This document shows positions 8,792 through 19,910 of a stretch of 64,000 bases of DNA, in pieces. Origin of the DNA: Myxococcota bacterium (GTDB taxonomy: Bacteria > Myxococcota_A > UBA796 > UBA9615 > JAKLKC01); assembly GCA_023150875.1 (NCBI GenBank), contig JAKLKC010000035.1:1-64000 (forward strand), given 5' to 3'. Within the stretch, counting starts at the first letter, position 1. Every line of letters starts with the position of its first letter. The notes under the pieces are model-generated. The model searched no databases. It worked only from the letters and a program-made list of their open reading frames with translations, and was not told the DNA's origin. The translations under genes were made by a program, and so were the position numbers.

Positions 8792-10210
8792 ATGGAAGGC
8801 GGATGGCGGGGAGTGGCCCGGGCCCTGGGGCTGGCGGCCGTCCTCGGCGCGGGGGGCGCGGCCTGCTCGGAGCCGGTGGGCGGCACGCCGGGGCAGCCCG
8901 AGGACCCGCCCTACGAGCGGTCCGTCGCCGTGTCGGCCCTGGCGATCTCCCCCGGGGAGGTGGCGGTGGCCCCGGCGGGGGAGGTGGAGCTCTCGGTGAG
9001 CGCCACTTACGAGGACGGCCTGTCCGTCCAGGTCCCCACCGACGCCGTGGTCTTCTGGATGGAGCCCGAGAGCCTGGCCGAGGTGGACGCGGCCCGGGGC
9101 TCCATCGTGGGCGTGAGCGAGGGGGAGGGGCGCCTCTTCGCGGGGTGGAGGGGGGCGACGGCGTCGGCGCCGGTCTCCGTCCGCCTCGCCTTCGACGTCG
9201 CCGTCAGCCCCGCCTCCGCCCGACCCGGGGACCTCGTGGGGATCACCCTCTCCTTCGACCCCCCAATCCTGACCTCGGGGACCGACGTGGAGGTGGAGAT
9301 CCCCTCCCTGACCCCGTGGGGGAGGGACACGGAGTGGCAGGCCCTGGACGCCGCGCGCTACCGGGCGTGGTTCCTGGTGGGGCCCGGCGTCGGCCCGGGG
9401 GTCCGTCCGGTGGAGGTCCGTGCCGGCGGCGTCACCCCCACCGGCGGGGCGCCGGACTTCGAGGTCCTCTCGTCCCCGGGCTTCGCGTCCCAGGTGAGCT
9501 GCAGCCAGCTCGAAGACCTGGAGGGGCAGGGGTGGCCGGACCCCGAGGTCCAGGCCTACACGGTGACCCTGACCTCGGGGCTCCGGGCACTGCGCCTCTC
9601 CATCGAGGAGGGGGCGACGGGGCCGGTGGCGCTGTGGTGGTTCACCCCCGACGGCGCCCTGTGGTCCTCCGCCTCTCCTCCGCCGGCGTCGATCCTCCCC
9701 GTGGAGTTGGACGTCGTCTCCGGCGTCCAGGGCACGGGACCCTTCGGGTTCCTGATCACCACCGCCCCCGACGGTCAGTCGGGCTCCTCCACGGACTGGT
9801 CCATGGCCTGCGCCCTCGACTCCTCCATCGCCCCCACGGTCTCGGCGGGCGTCGCCGGCGATCCCCGCCCGGTGTCGGGGGGAGAGCTCCAGGTGGAGGC
9901 GGTGGTCGAGGACGGCGCGCGCCGGGTGTCCCAGGCGTGGGCCTACGTGGACCTGGAGTCGGACTTCCCCGAGCCGGTCCAGGCGACGCTGACCTCCCCC
10001 TCGGGCACCGAGGTCCTCCTCCGGGGCGAGGGGGACTCCAACCTGCGCCACGTCCAGCTCTACGGGAGCGCCGTCCACCCCGCGGCCGGGGACCTCGCCG
10101 TCCTGGCCGGCGAGCCCGCCTCCGGCTCCTGGACCCTGACCGTCACCGATCCCACCGCCGGCCCCACCACCCTCCACGGCTACCAGGTCCACCTCTCCAC
10201 CGAGGACTGA
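8792..10210 (+). CDS. predicted lipoprotein with Ig-like and proprotein-convertase P-like domains
   Basis: 472 aa from the ATG at 8792. The signal peptide ends in a lipobox-like GGAACSEP (Cys about residue 27). Residues about 45-140 ([18 protein letters not shown], then ATYEDG and [10 protein letters not shown]) resemble bacterial Ig-like group 2 repeats. Residues about 350-470 resemble the P domain of proprotein convertases ([35 protein letters not shown]). Together these predict a surface or periplasmic adhesion or structural lipoprotein. No catalytic motif is visible. An upstream in-frame ATG at 8724 would place charged residues before the signal peptide and is less likely. Confidence 0.85.
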   Translation: MEGGWRGVARALGLAAVLGAGGAACSEPVGGTPGQPEDPPYERSVAVSALAISPGEVAVAPAGEVELSVSATYEDGLSVQVPTDAVVFWMEPESLAEVDAARGSIVGVSEGEGRLFAGWRGATASAPVSVRLAFDVAVSPASARPGDLVGITLSFDPPILTSGTDVEVEIPSLTPWGRDTEWQALDAARYRAWFLVGPGVGPGVRPVEVRAGGVTPTGGAPDFEVLSSPGFASQVSCSQLEDLEGQGWPDPEVQAYTVTLTSGLRALRLSIEEGATGPVALWWFTPDGALWSSASPPPASILPVELDVVSGVQGTGPFGFLITTAPDGQSGSSTDWSMACALDSSIAPTVSAGVAGDPRPVSGGELQVEAVVEDGARRVSQAWAYVDLESDFPEPVQATLTSPSGTEVLLRGEGDSNLRHVQLYGSAVHPAAGDLAVLAGEPASGSWTLTVTDPTAGPTTLHGYQVHLSTED

Positions 10211-10401
10211 CCCCGCCGCGGCTGCCATCCCCGCGCCGTGCAGGCGGGCGATCCTTCCGGGTCCCGTCCCCACCGGCGCGGTGCGATCCCCTGGCACTCC
10301 GCGTCCTTGTCCGGGCCGTCCGGTTGCACAGGTTGGGTCCGAGCGGCCTGGGGGACCGACGAGGCGACCCGGGACGCCGCACCACCCAAGGGGAGGACTC
10401 C

Positions 10402-11409
10402 ATGAGCTCGATCCTTCGCGCCCGCCGCGCCCTCCGGCGCGTGGCGGCTCCGGCCCTGCTGGGCCTGGGGGCCGCGTCCGCGTTCCTCGCCCTCTGCGGA
10501 ACGAGCCCCACCTGGGCCGCCTGGGGACGCATGGGGAGCGATCCCGCCCCCCACTGCGGGAACGGCCTCCTGGAGCCGTGGCTCGACGAGACCTGCGACG
10601 ACGGCAACCGGATCGGGGGCGACGGCTGCAACGCCCTGTGCCACCTGGAACACTGCGGCAACGGCGTCCTGGAGCCGGAGCTGGGCGAGGAGTGTGACGA
10701 CGGCAACCAGGTGGACGGGGACGGCTGCTCCATGACCTGCGAGCTGGAGGCGGTGAACCGCCCCCCCGTCGCCCGGTGCCGGGACGTGGAGGTGGAGTGC
10801 GCGGTGCCGCCCGTCCGCGTCTCGGTGGACGCCGGCTCCTTCGACCCCGACGGCGATCCCATCACCCTGGTCCAGTCGCCGCCGGGGCCCTACGGCGCGG
10901 GGACGACCCGGGTGACCCTGAAGGTGACCGACATCCACGGCCTCTCGGACACCTGCACCGCCGACGTCACCGTGAGGCCCGACGCGCCCCCCGTGGTGGA
11001 GGTGGCCGACCCCATCGAGCTTTGGCCGCCCAACCACGCCTACGAGGAGATCTCCCTCTCCGAGTGCATCGACTCCATCCGCGACGAGTGCGACGGCGAC
11101 CTCGATCCCGCCCGGGCCGCGCGGATCCTGTCCATCTACAGCGACGAGCCCGAGGACGCGACCGGGCGCGGCGACGGCGCCACGCTGGACGACATCGTCA
11201 TCCTCGACGACCAGACGTTCAAGGTGAGGGCCGAGCGCCAGGGGGCCGGCAACGGCAGGGTGTACGGCGTCGAGTTCAAGGTCGCCGACCCCTCGGGCGG
11301 GGTCGCCTTCGGCACCTGCTTCGTCACCGTCCCCCACGACCAGTCCGGCGCCCCCGCCGTCGACGACGGGCCGGACGCCGGCTACGTGGTGGTGGCAGGC
11401 CCGGGCTGA
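10402..11409 (+). CDS. exported Cys-rich protein with DUF4215 (myxococcus-type) repeats and PKD/HYR-like region
   Basis: 335 aa, ATG with GGGGAGGACTCC upstream. A signal peptide of about 40 residues ends near TWAAWG. Two DUF4215-type repeats follow, each reading CGNGxLEPxLxExCDDGN then GDGCNxxC (about residues 52-110). This cysteine pattern is common in myxobacterial secreted proteins. Next is an Ig/HYR-like segment ([22 protein letters not shown]) and a C-terminal part starting ELWPPNH that recurs in myxobacterial surface proteins. Probably secreted or cell-surface and disulfide-rich. Its role is unknown. A strong hairpin lies immediately downstream. Confidence 0.88.
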   Translation: MSSILRARRALRRVAAPALLGLGAASAFLALCGTSPTWAAWGRMGSDPAPHCGNGLLEPWLDETCDDGNRIGGDGCNALCHLEHCGNGVLEPELGEECDDGNQVDGDGCSMTCELEAVNRPPVARCRDVEVECAVPPVRVSVDAGSFDPDGDPITLVQSPPGPYGAGTTRVTLKVTDIHGLSDTCTADVTVRPDAPPVVEVADPIELWPPNHAYEEISLSECIDSIRDECDGDLDPARAARILSIYSDEPEDATGRGDGATLDDIVILDDQTFKVRAERQGAGNGRVYGVEFKVADPSGGVAFGTCFVTVPHDQSGAPAVDDGPDAGYVVVAGPG

Positions 11410-11411
11410 GG

Positions 11412-11432
11412 GGGCGAGGGATCCCCTCGCCC
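11412..11432. terminator. 9-bp perfect stem-loop after the DUF4215 gene
   Basis: GGGCGAGGG-ATC-CCCTCGCCC is a perfect 9-bp stem with a 3-nt loop, 3 nt after the stop codon at 11409. There is no T-tract, so it may be an imperfect intrinsic terminator or an mRNA 3'-end stabiliser. Confidence 0.45.
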
Positions 11433-11519
11433 GGTCCGCGCTCGCGGCACCGGCCCGCGGCGTGCAAAGCCCTCCGCGCCGACGATGGCCTGGTCCCCGA
11501 AGACGGGGAAGGAGGTCCC

Positions 11520-13211
11520 ATGGAAGGGATCCGGTCCCGCGGCTCCGCACTCGCACGAGCCGCCGCTCTCGCCCTCCCCCTGTGCCTTCCCGCGCCCCGG
11601 GCGGGCGCCGAGGCTGCCGGGGAGCCCCTGGCGGGCTTCGCGGCCCCCGGAGCGGGGCTGCCGCTCCTGGGCACCCTCGGGGACCACACCCGCCCGATCA
11701 CCACCGCCTCCCGCTCTGCCCAGCGGTACTTCGACCAGGGCCTCCGCTTCCTCTACGCCTTCGACCAGGAGGCCGCCTACCGGTCCTTCGCCCGGGCGAT
11801 GGAGTCGGACCCCGGCTGCGCCATGTGCGCCTGGGGCATGGCCGCGGCCCTGGGGCCCAACGTCAACGTGCCCGTGACCCCGGGGCGCATCGAGGCCGGC
11901 GACGCCGCGGCGCGGCAGGCCCTCGCCCTGTCGGAGGGGGCGACCGCGGCGGAGCAGGCCCTCGTCGAGGCCATGGCGGAGCGCTACGCCCGCCCCGCGC
12001 CGGCCGATCCCGAGGGGAGGCGGGCGCTGGACGCGGCCTACGCCCAGGCGATGGGCGAGGTCGCCGAGGCGTTCCCCGACGACGCCGACGTCCAGACCCT
12101 CGCCGCCGAGGCGTGGATGCTGCTCAGCCCTTGGAACTACTGGACCCCCGAGGGCCAGCCCCGCGAGCACACCCCGCGGATCCTCGCGGTGTTGGAGAGG
12201 GCGATCGCCATCGACCCCGGACATCCCGGGGCCCTCCACCTGACGGTCCACGCGCTGGAGGCGGGGCCCCACGCCGACGCCGCCGTCCCCGCCGCCGAGG
12301 CCCTCGACGGGGCGGTGCCCGGCGCGGGCCACCTCGCCCACATGCCGTCCCACATCTACGCCCGGGTCGGGCGCTACGGGGACGCGGCCGACGCCAACGA
12401 GCGCGCCATCGCGGCGGACCGGGCCTACCGGGAGGTCATGGAGGAGGGGCCGATCTTCCTCTTCTACTCCGCGCACAACTACCACTTCCTGGCCTTCGCG
12501 GCGGCGATGGAGGGGCGGTACGACCTGGCGCTGGAGGGCGCGCGGGCGCTGCTCCGGGAGATCCCCCTGGACACCTTCCGCCACATGGAGGAGATGGACG
12601 GGATGGTGGCGATGCCGGTCCTGGTCCAGGTCCGCTTCGGCCGTTGGGAGGCCCTCCTGGGGGAGCCGCCGCCCCCGGGCGACATGGCCTACCCCACCGC
12701 CCTCTGGCACATGGGGCGGGGCCTGGCCTTCGCCCACACCGGCCGCCCGGACCGGGCCGAGGAGGAGCTGGGGGAGGTGGAGCGGGCCCTTCGGGCGACG
12801 CCGGCGGGGGAGCGCAAGGGCCTGGGCACGACCGCGGACCTGTTGGGGATCGCCTCCAACGTGCTCGCCGCGGCGGTGGCGGAGGCGAGGGGAGAGACCG
12901 AGGACGCGATCCACCTGCTGCGCCGCGCCGTCACGGCCGAGGACCGGCTGACCTACATGGAGCCCCCCGACTGGTGGCCCCCCGTCCGCCACACCCTGGG
13001 CGCCGTGCTCCTGGACGCCGGGCGCCCCGAGGAGGCCGAGGCGGTCTACCGCGAGGACCTGGAGCGGAACCGCGAGAACGGCTGGGCCCTCGTGGGCCTG
13101 GCCCAGGCCCTCCGCGCCCAGGGCCGCGACGCCGAGGCCGAGCCCATCGAGCAGCGCGCCCGCGAAGCGTTCCAGCGGGCGAACGAGGTCCCCTCGTCGT
13201 CGCGGTGGTGA
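11520..13211 (+). CDS. exported tetratricopeptide-repeat protein
   Basis: 563 aa; the ATG at 11520 follows GGAGGTCCC. A signal peptide runs to about residue 28 (AGAEAAG). The N-terminal unit RYFDQGLRFLYAFDQEAAYRSF, with a CAMCAWG Cys pair, is the conserved opening of a family of large TPR proteins of unknown function. Further TPR-like helices run through the protein (GHPGALHLTVHALE, GRYGDAADANERAI, ending GRPEEAEAVYREDLERN). Predicted to be periplasmic and to bind a protein partner or act as a scaffold. No enzyme motif is seen. It is separated from the upstream gene by a hairpin, so it may have its own promoter. Confidence 0.93.
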   Translation: MEGIRSRGSALARAAALALPLCLPAPRAGAEAAGEPLAGFAAPGAGLPLLGTLGDHTRPITTASRSAQRYFDQGLRFLYAFDQEAAYRSFARAMESDPGCAMCAWGMAAALGPNVNVPVTPGRIEAGDAAARQALALSEGATAAEQALVEAMAERYARPAPADPEGRRALDAAYAQAMGEVAEAFPDDADVQTLAAEAWMLLSPWNYWTPEGQPREHTPRILAVLERAIAIDPGHPGALHLTVHALEAGPHADAAVPAAEALDGAVPGAGHLAHMPSHIYARVGRYGDAADANERAIAADRAYREVMEEGPIFLFYSAHNYHFLAFAAAMEGRYDLALEGARALLREIPLDTFRHMEEMDGMVAMPVLVQVRFGRWEALLGEPPPPGDMAYPTALWHMGRGLAFAHTGRPDRAEEELGEVERALRATPAGERKGLGTTADLLGIASNVLAAAVAEARGETEDAIHLLRRAVTAEDRLTYMEPPDWWPPVRHTLGAVLLDAGRPEEAEAVYREDLERNRENGWALVGLAQALRAQGRDAEAEPIEQRAREAFQRANEVPSSSRW

Positions 13212-13319
13212 GGGCGCGGACGGCGTGGGGCGCCTTTCGGCAAGGCACGTGGGCTCCGACCGACGCTGGCCCGGGCCCGCGAGCCCGCGGCGTCCCGCCG
13301 GGGCATGCCGTCGAGCGGC

Positions 13320-13348
13320 TTGACGCCGCCATGATGCCGCCGCATGAT
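13320..13348 (+). promoter_or_regulatory. sigma70-like promoter of vapBC
   Basis: TTGACG (13320-13325), a 17-bp spacer, then CATGAT (13343-13348). The ATG of the antitoxin follows the -10 hexamer by 6 nt, placing the transcription start at the start codon. The -10 overlaps the dyad at 13340-13360, as expected for an autoregulated toxin-antitoxin promoter. Confidence 0.6.
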
Positions 13349-13360
13349 GACACCATGCGG
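13340..13360. promoter_or_regulatory. candidate VapB operator dyad
   Basis: CCGCATG and CATGCGG form a perfect 7-bp inverted repeat with a 7-nt spacer, spanning the -10 hexamer and the antitoxin start codon. Ribbon-helix-helix antitoxins commonly bind such dyads to repress their own operon. This assignment is by position only. Confidence 0.45.
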
Positions 13361-13585
13361 ACCATCATCGATCTTCCCGAGGGCCAGCTTCGAGCCCTCG
13401 ACGCGTGGCGACGAGCACGGGGGATCAGTCGGGCAGAGGCAGTGCGCCGGGCGCTGGACCACCTGCTCGAGGACGAGGCGCGGGCCCGCGCCGCCGTGGA
13501 CACTGCCTTCGGCATCTGGAAGGACCGGGCCTTGGACGGCCTCGCCCAGCAGGAGCGGCTCCGTGGGGAGTGGGACGACCGATGA
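13355..13585 (+). CDS. VapB-type ribbon-helix-helix antitoxin
   Basis: 76 aa. MRTIIDLPEGQLRALDAWRR followed by ISRAEAVRRALDHLLEDE is the classic MetJ/Arc ribbon-helix-helix pattern: a beta strand, then two helices. The C-terminal part (about 45-76, TAFGIWKDRALDG) would wrap the toxin. The stop overlaps the toxin start in ATGA, so the two are translationally coupled. The alternative ATG at 13331 would add eight residues. The one at 13355 is preferred because it starts directly at the RHH strand and at the predicted transcription start. Confidence 0.85.
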   Translation: MRTIIDLPEGQLRALDAWRRARGISRAEAVRRALDHLLEDEARARAAVDTAFGIWKDRALDGLAQQERLRGEWDDR

Positions 13586-13947
13586 GCACGCTCCTGGACT
13601 CGTGCATCCTCATCGACTTCCTCGCCGGCCGGGAAGCCGCGCGCGAGTACCTCACCGGTGCGGGCGGTGCGGCCATCAGCCTCGTGACCTGGATGGAGGT
13701 CATCGCCGGGGCGGCGACCCCCGACGAGGAAGCGGTGATCCGAGGCTTCCTGTCGGCCTTCGAAGTCCTGCCGGTCGACGGTCCCGTTGCCGAAGAAGCC
13801 GTGCTCCTGCGCCGGGCCCGCCGACTGAAGCTGCCCGACGCCATCATCTTCGCGACCGCGCGGGTGCATGGTCGCTCGCTGGTGACGAGGAACACGAAGG
13901 ACTTCCAGGAAGGCGAGCCCGGAATCAGGGTCCCCTACCTACTCTGA
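13582..13947 (+). CDS. VapC-type PIN-domain ribonuclease toxin
   Basis: 121 aa, a normal PIN toxin length. The acidic residues expected for the metal site are present: Asp in STLLDSCILIDFL, Glu in VTWMEVIAG, Asp in RRLKLPDAIIFATA, and Asp in VTRNTKDFQ. Family knowledge: PIN toxins are Mg-dependent RNases that often cleave tRNA or rRNA and are neutralised by the upstream antitoxin. The gene is intact and overlaps vapB by 4 nt. No mobile element is next to it. Confidence 0.9.
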   Translation: MSTLLDSCILIDFLAGREAAREYLTGAGGAAISLVTWMEVIAGAATPDEEAVIRGFLSAFEVLPVDGPVAEEAVLLRRARRLKLPDAIIFATARVHGRSLVTRNTKDFQEGEPGIRVPYLL

Positions 13948-13997
13948 CGCTGGGGCTGTTCCCGTCCGAGGGGGTCATCGCCGCGCGGTCGATGCCC

Positions 13998-14150
13998 TCA
14001 CGGCCCGTCGGACGGCAGCACGCCCTCCACCGTGATCCTGAGGGCGTTGATCCACGCCCTCGCGGGCGCACCATTCTCCGCCAGGTCGCCGGCGGCGAGG
14101 TGTACCCTGGCCCACTCGCGGCCCGGGGCCGGGTTGGAGTCGAGCCGCAT
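13998..14150 (-). pseudogene. possible 3' remnant of a decayed or displaced gene
   Basis: A 50-codon open frame from an ATG at 14150 to a TGA at 13998. The reading frame stays open upstream into the end of the neighbouring gene. Its codons have the G/C third positions of real genes here, and the peptide looks like the end of a beta-rich domain (MRLDSNPAPGREWARVHLAA, then NALRITVEGVLPSDG). I do not recognise the family. It could be a short gene, but a truncated leftover fits better. The rest of 13948-14220 holds nothing else I can name. Confidence 0.3.
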
Positions 14151-14220
14151 GTTCAGGACGGCGCGGCCCGAGGGGGCGCGGAGGTTGGCGTGGACCTGGC
14201 CGTGGCCGGGCGGCCCGGGC

Positions 14221-14994
14221 CTACAGCTCCTCGATCCACCACGTGTAGTGGAACAGGGGGGCCGCCGCCAGGCCGCCCTCGGGGGTCGGATCGGTGGTGG
14301 CGAAGTCCTCGGTCCAGGCGCCTGGGGCGGCGTAGACGATCCCCCAGGGGACGTGCTCGTCCCGGTCGCCGTCCCGGTCGAAGTCCAGGCGGTCCGGGGC
14401 GTAGACGCCGTGGGTGGCCTCGAAGCCGGCCTGCTCCACCTGGATCAGGAGCGGGCCCAGGGTCACGAAGGCGGGGTCGTCGGGCAGGGTGTGGCGGATG
14501 TCGTAGACGAGGGTGGGGGCGATCTCGGGGGAGGCGAGGCGCTCCGCGCTCAGGGGGTCCACCGAGGGATCGAACACGCAGTCGCTCTCCTCGGGGATGG
14601 GGGTGAACGCCTCCAGGGAGAGGACGCCGACGCAGTCCGAGCAGCCGGCCCCGCCATCGTCCCGCGTGAATTCCCCGGTCCAGGCGAAGCGCTCGGCGCA
14701 GAGCTTGTCGACCCGTGCCACCCCGAAGTCGGCGTTCAGGTACTCGACGGTCAGGCGGCCGGCGTAGCCCACCACCTGCCCGAGCCCGTCGTGCTCGGGC
14801 CAGGCGCTCCACGTCGTACGGAAGGCGACGGGGGTGTGGGGGGTGAGGGGATCCGAGGGGTCGTAGGGGTCGAAGCCCCGGGGATCGGTGAGGAAGCGCG
14901 GGGCGGTCTCCTCCGCGCCGGCGCAGCCCGTGGCCAGGGCGAGGCCCAGCGTCGCGGCGAGGTGGCCGAGGGCGAGGAGCGGAGGTCGAGACAT
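14221..14994 (-). CDS. lipoprotein of unknown function
   Basis: 257 aa. The signal peptide MSRPPLLALGHLAATLGLALATGC ends in a lipobox (LATGC, Cys about 24). The mature part begins with an Asp/Pro-rich stretch (RGFDPYDPSDPLTP). A Cys pair occurs in GCSDCVGV. The C-terminal half has DFDRDGDRDEH, an Asp-rich loop that might bind calcium. I cannot assign a family. Start chosen because it begins the lipoprotein signal. It follows the Bax-inhibitor gene on the same strand (17 bp gap). Confidence 0.8.
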   Translation of the reverse strand: MSRPPLLALGHLAATLGLALATGCAGAEETAPRFLTDPRGFDPYDPSDPLTPHTPVAFRTTWSAWPEHDGLGQVVGYAGRLTVEYLNADFGVARVDKLCAERFAWTGEFTRDDGGAGCSDCVGVLSLEAFTPIPEESDCVFDPSVDPLSAERLASPEIAPTLVYDIRHTLPDDPAFVTLGPLLIQVEQAGFEATHGVYAPDRLDFDRDGDRDEHVPWGIVYAAPGAWTEDFATTDPTPEGGLAAAPLFHYTWWIEEL

Positions 14995-15011
14995 GGCAGG
15001 GAGGCGGGGGC

Positions 15012-15707
15012 TCAGCGGCGCAGCCGGTTCAGCAGCGTGAGCAGGTTCCAGAAGAGGACCACGATGGCGATTGTGATCTCGAAGCCCCCCTCCATCTCCA
15101 TGGAGGTGTCCATGGTGTGGACCACCTGGTTGAGGGAGTAGAGCAGGGCACCCGCGGAGACCAGCACGAAGACCGCCGAGACGAGCAGCCCCAGGGCGCC
15201 GCCCAGGGGGAAGACGAGCTGGAGGGCCATCAGCGCCAGCATCGGCAGGAACAGCACCGAGAGGCCGGCGCGGAGCATCGAGAACTCGCTGCGGGTGGTC
15301 CACACGTACATGAGCATGCCCAGGGCGGTCGCCGTGGTGAGGGCCATGCACTGGACGATCACCCCGAGTCCGTCGGCGACGCCGCCCATGGCCACGGTCA
15401 CCAGCAGCAGGAAGCCGAGGGCGAGCCCCTGGGCCACCGTTCCCAGGACGAAGCCGGCGACCTTGGAGTCCCCGTACACCATCCTGCGGGCGATCGTCTG
15501 GGAGAAGAAGAAGCTCCCGTACACCAGCACCAGCACCGCGATGGTGCCCATGCGGAAGACCGCGGGGGCGACGAGGAGGGCCGAGGCCACCCCCGTCACG
15601 CCGGTGATCGCCAGGCCCCCGAAGGTCCAGGTGGCCACCTTGCGGAGGTAGTCCGCCCGCTCCGCGGCGGGCGCGTTCAGTACCGTAGAGGTCGCGTGCG
15701 CGTACAT
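15012..15707 (-). CDS. Bax inhibitor-1 / YbhL (TMBIM) family membrane protein
   Basis: 231 aa with seven hydrophobic helices and almost no loops. The N-terminus (MYAHATSTVLNAPAAERADY then LRKVATWTFGGLAITGV) and the paired helices MGTIAVLVLVYGSFFFSQ and GLALGFLLLVTVAMGG fit the BI-1/YccA fold. Such bacterial proteins are inner-membrane pH-gated Ca2+ leak channels or FtsH modulators. The ATG at 15707 is preceded by GGAGAAACGGC. A longer frame to 15782 lacks a ribosome binding site. Confidence 0.87.
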   Translation of the reverse strand: MYAHATSTVLNAPAAERADYLRKVATWTFGGLAITGVTGVASALLVAPAVFRMGTIAVLVLVYGSFFFSQTIARRMVYGDSKVAGFVLGTVAQGLALGFLLLVTVAMGGVADGLGVIVQCMALTTATALGMLMYVWTTRSEFSMLRAGLSVLFLPMLALMALQLVFPLGGALGLLVSAVFVLVSAGALLYSLNQVVHTMDTSMEMEGGFEITIAIVVLFWNLLTLLNRLRR

Positions 15708-15834
15708 GCCGTTTCTCCTCCCCAGGGGCGCGGCGTCCCGGGACCCCTCCCGCGCCCGCCCCACCGTCACGTTGGCCCGCATCCTCGCACGAACGGCGGC
15801 CCCGCGTAAGTGGGAGCGGTCCCCGGCCCGCGCG

Positions 15835-17028
15835 TCACCCCTCCGAGCCCCAGGCCTCCTCCAGCCTCCGTCCAGGCGTCAGGGCGATCAGTGCCTCCTC
15901 CACCGGCAGGCACCACACCCCCGCGATCCGCTCCCGCCGGGGACCGCGGTGCAGGAGGATTCGGACGGCCTCGGGATAGTCCTCGCCGAAGGCCCTGAGC
16001 CCCCGCAAGTCCTCCGGCCGGACCCGATCGGCGTTCTTGACCTCCACCGCCGCGAAGGTCGACTCGCCGTACAGGACGAAGTCCACCTCCAGCCCGTGGC
16101 GGGTCCGCCAGAAGTGGAGGGTGTCGCCTCGACCTCGGTAATCGCACCACGAACGCAGGTGCTGGAACACCAGGCCCTCCAGGGCGGCGCCCTCGATCTC
16201 CTGGGGGCGGTCCAGCGGGCCCCGGGGGCGCAGCGCCCGGAACACGCCGGCGTCGAACAGGAAGAAGCGGGAGTGCGCCACCAGATCCCGTTTCGCCCGC
16301 CTCGCGAACACCGGGACCCGGACGGATAGGAGCAGGTCCTCCAGCAGCTCCACGTACCGCTCGACGGTCTTCCGTTCCACCTCGCACTCCCGCGCCACGG
16401 CGGACATGTTCAGCAGACCCGAGTGGGAGAAGGAGACCGCCTCCAGGAACCGCGCGAAGGCGCCCACGTCCCGGACCAGCCCCTCCATCTGGACCTCCTC
16501 CCGGACGTAGAGGTCGATGTAGGCCGATAGGGTGTCGGCGGTGTCGGCCGCGGACCAGACGAGGGGGACCAGGCCCGTGGTCAGCGCCGCCGCGAGGTCG
16601 AAACGCGCTCCCAGCTCCGCCGCCATGAACGGGTGGAGGCGCCTCACCACCGCCCGCCCTGCGAGGAGGTCCACTCCGGCGGCGCGCAGCTTCCGGGCGC
16701 TGGAGCCCGTCAGGATGAACCGGGGGCCGGGGGAACTCTCCATCAGGTGGTGCACCACCGAGAGCAGCGCCGGGACCCTCTGCACCTCGTCGATGACGAC
16801 GTCCCGCACACCGGCCTGCCCGGCCAGCACGTCCGCCAGGGACTCGGGCCGCGCCGCGAGGCGCCGGGCCTCTCCCGGCAGCAGGAGGTTCAGGACCAGC
16901 GCGTCGCGGTAGCGCGCCGAGAGCCACGACGACTTCCCCGTCCCCCGGGGGCCGAACAGGAAGAAGTGACCGGGCGGGGCCTCGAAGAACCGCCGCACCG
17001 CGTCCGATCCGGGGCGCAAAATGGACAT
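15835..17028 (-). CDS. AAA_14 ATPase with DUF4143
   Basis: 397 aa. Walker A FGPRGTGKSSWL (about 24-35), Walker B VVIDEVQRVP (about 76), sensor ILTGSSARKL (about 103). Then a winged-helix part (LNMSAVARECEVERKTVERY, about 210) and a C-terminal DUF4143 nuclease-like fold with LEVDFVLYG and AAVEVKNADR, the E/D...D...ExK pattern of PD-(D/E)XK enzymes. Members are widespread stand-alone ATPases of unknown role, often patchily distributed. The gene is preceded by TTGACG-N16-TATGAT ending 6 nt before the ATG, with no Shine-Dalgarno sequence, so its mRNA is probably leaderless. It does not belong to the leuS transcript, because leuS reads the same way but begins 106 bp upstream of this promoter's 5' end. 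Confidence 0.93.
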   Translation of the reverse strand: MSILRPGSDAVRRFFEAPPGHFFLFGPRGTGKSSWLSARYRDALVLNLLLPGEARRLAARPESLADVLAGQAGVRDVVIDEVQRVPALLSVVHHLMESSPGPRFILTGSSARKLRAAGVDLLAGRAVVRRLHPFMAAELGARFDLAAALTTGLVPLVWSAADTADTLSAYIDLYVREEVQMEGLVRDVGAFARFLEAVSFSHSGLLNMSAVARECEVERKTVERYVELLEDLLLSVRVPVFARRAKRDLVAHSRFFLFDAGVFRALRPRGPLDRPQEIEGAALEGLVFQHLRSWCDYRGRGDTLHFWRTRHGLEVDFVLYGESTFAAVEVKNADRVRPEDLRGLRAFGEDYPEAVRILLHRGPRRERIAGVWCLPVEEALIALTPGRRLEEAWGSEG

Positions 17029-17034
17029 GACGGC

Positions 17035-17062
17035 ATCATAGAGCCGGCGCTGGTCCCGTCAA
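17035..17062 (-). promoter_or_regulatory. strong sigma70-like promoter, leaderless
   Basis: TTGACG (17062-17057), a 16-bp spacer and TATGAT (17040-17035) on the minus strand. Both hexamers match the sigma70 consensus at five of six bases. Six bases separate the -10 from the ATG at 17028, so transcription should start at the start codon. Confidence 0.7.
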
Positions 17063-17134
17063 CGGGGAGTCGACCGCGGCCGTTCGGGCCCCGGGGATGC
17101 CGCCACGCCGGGTGGGGCCTTGGCGGGCCACCGC

Positions 17135-19672
<2,538 letters not shown>

Positions 19673-19741
19673 GGCGGGACGGGCCTCGCGGGAGGGAAGG
19701 CCCGGGACGTGTGCGCCCCGGCGCCAGGAACGGCGGGGCGA

Positions 19742-19770
19742 AATGTAGCGATCCCGGCCGCCGAAGTCAC
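19742..19770 (-). promoter_or_regulatory. sigma70-like promoter of leuS
   Basis: GTGACT (19770-19765), 17-bp spacer, TACATT (19747-19742) on the minus strand. It would give a leader of about 60 nt before leuS. The rest of the 238-bp divergent region 19673-19910 shows no other clear element. A GTAACC...GTCC pair near 19855-19882 could be an ECF-type promoter but is too weak to call. Confidence 0.5.
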
Positions 19771-19910
19771 CCGGCCGCCGCCGTCCCCCGCGGAGTGGGC
19801 CGCGAAGAGGAGTAGGATCGCCCCCGCCACCGGCCGCCGCCCGTGGGGCCGGCGTAACCTCCCACCGGGTTGGCGGGTCCGAAGAGGCGGGTTCGGGATC
19901 AGACGGGCGG

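Noticed and set aside
14153-14812. 219-codon minus-strand open frame overlapping the lipoprotein gene
   Set aside because: Arg/Pro-rich frame-shifted shadow of the 14221-14994 gene, which has a signal peptide and lipobox.
19673-19910. ECF-type autoregulated promoter (GGAAC or GTAACC with a GTCC -10)
   Set aside because: Candidate motifs are single, weak matches and are not repeated elsewhere in the window.
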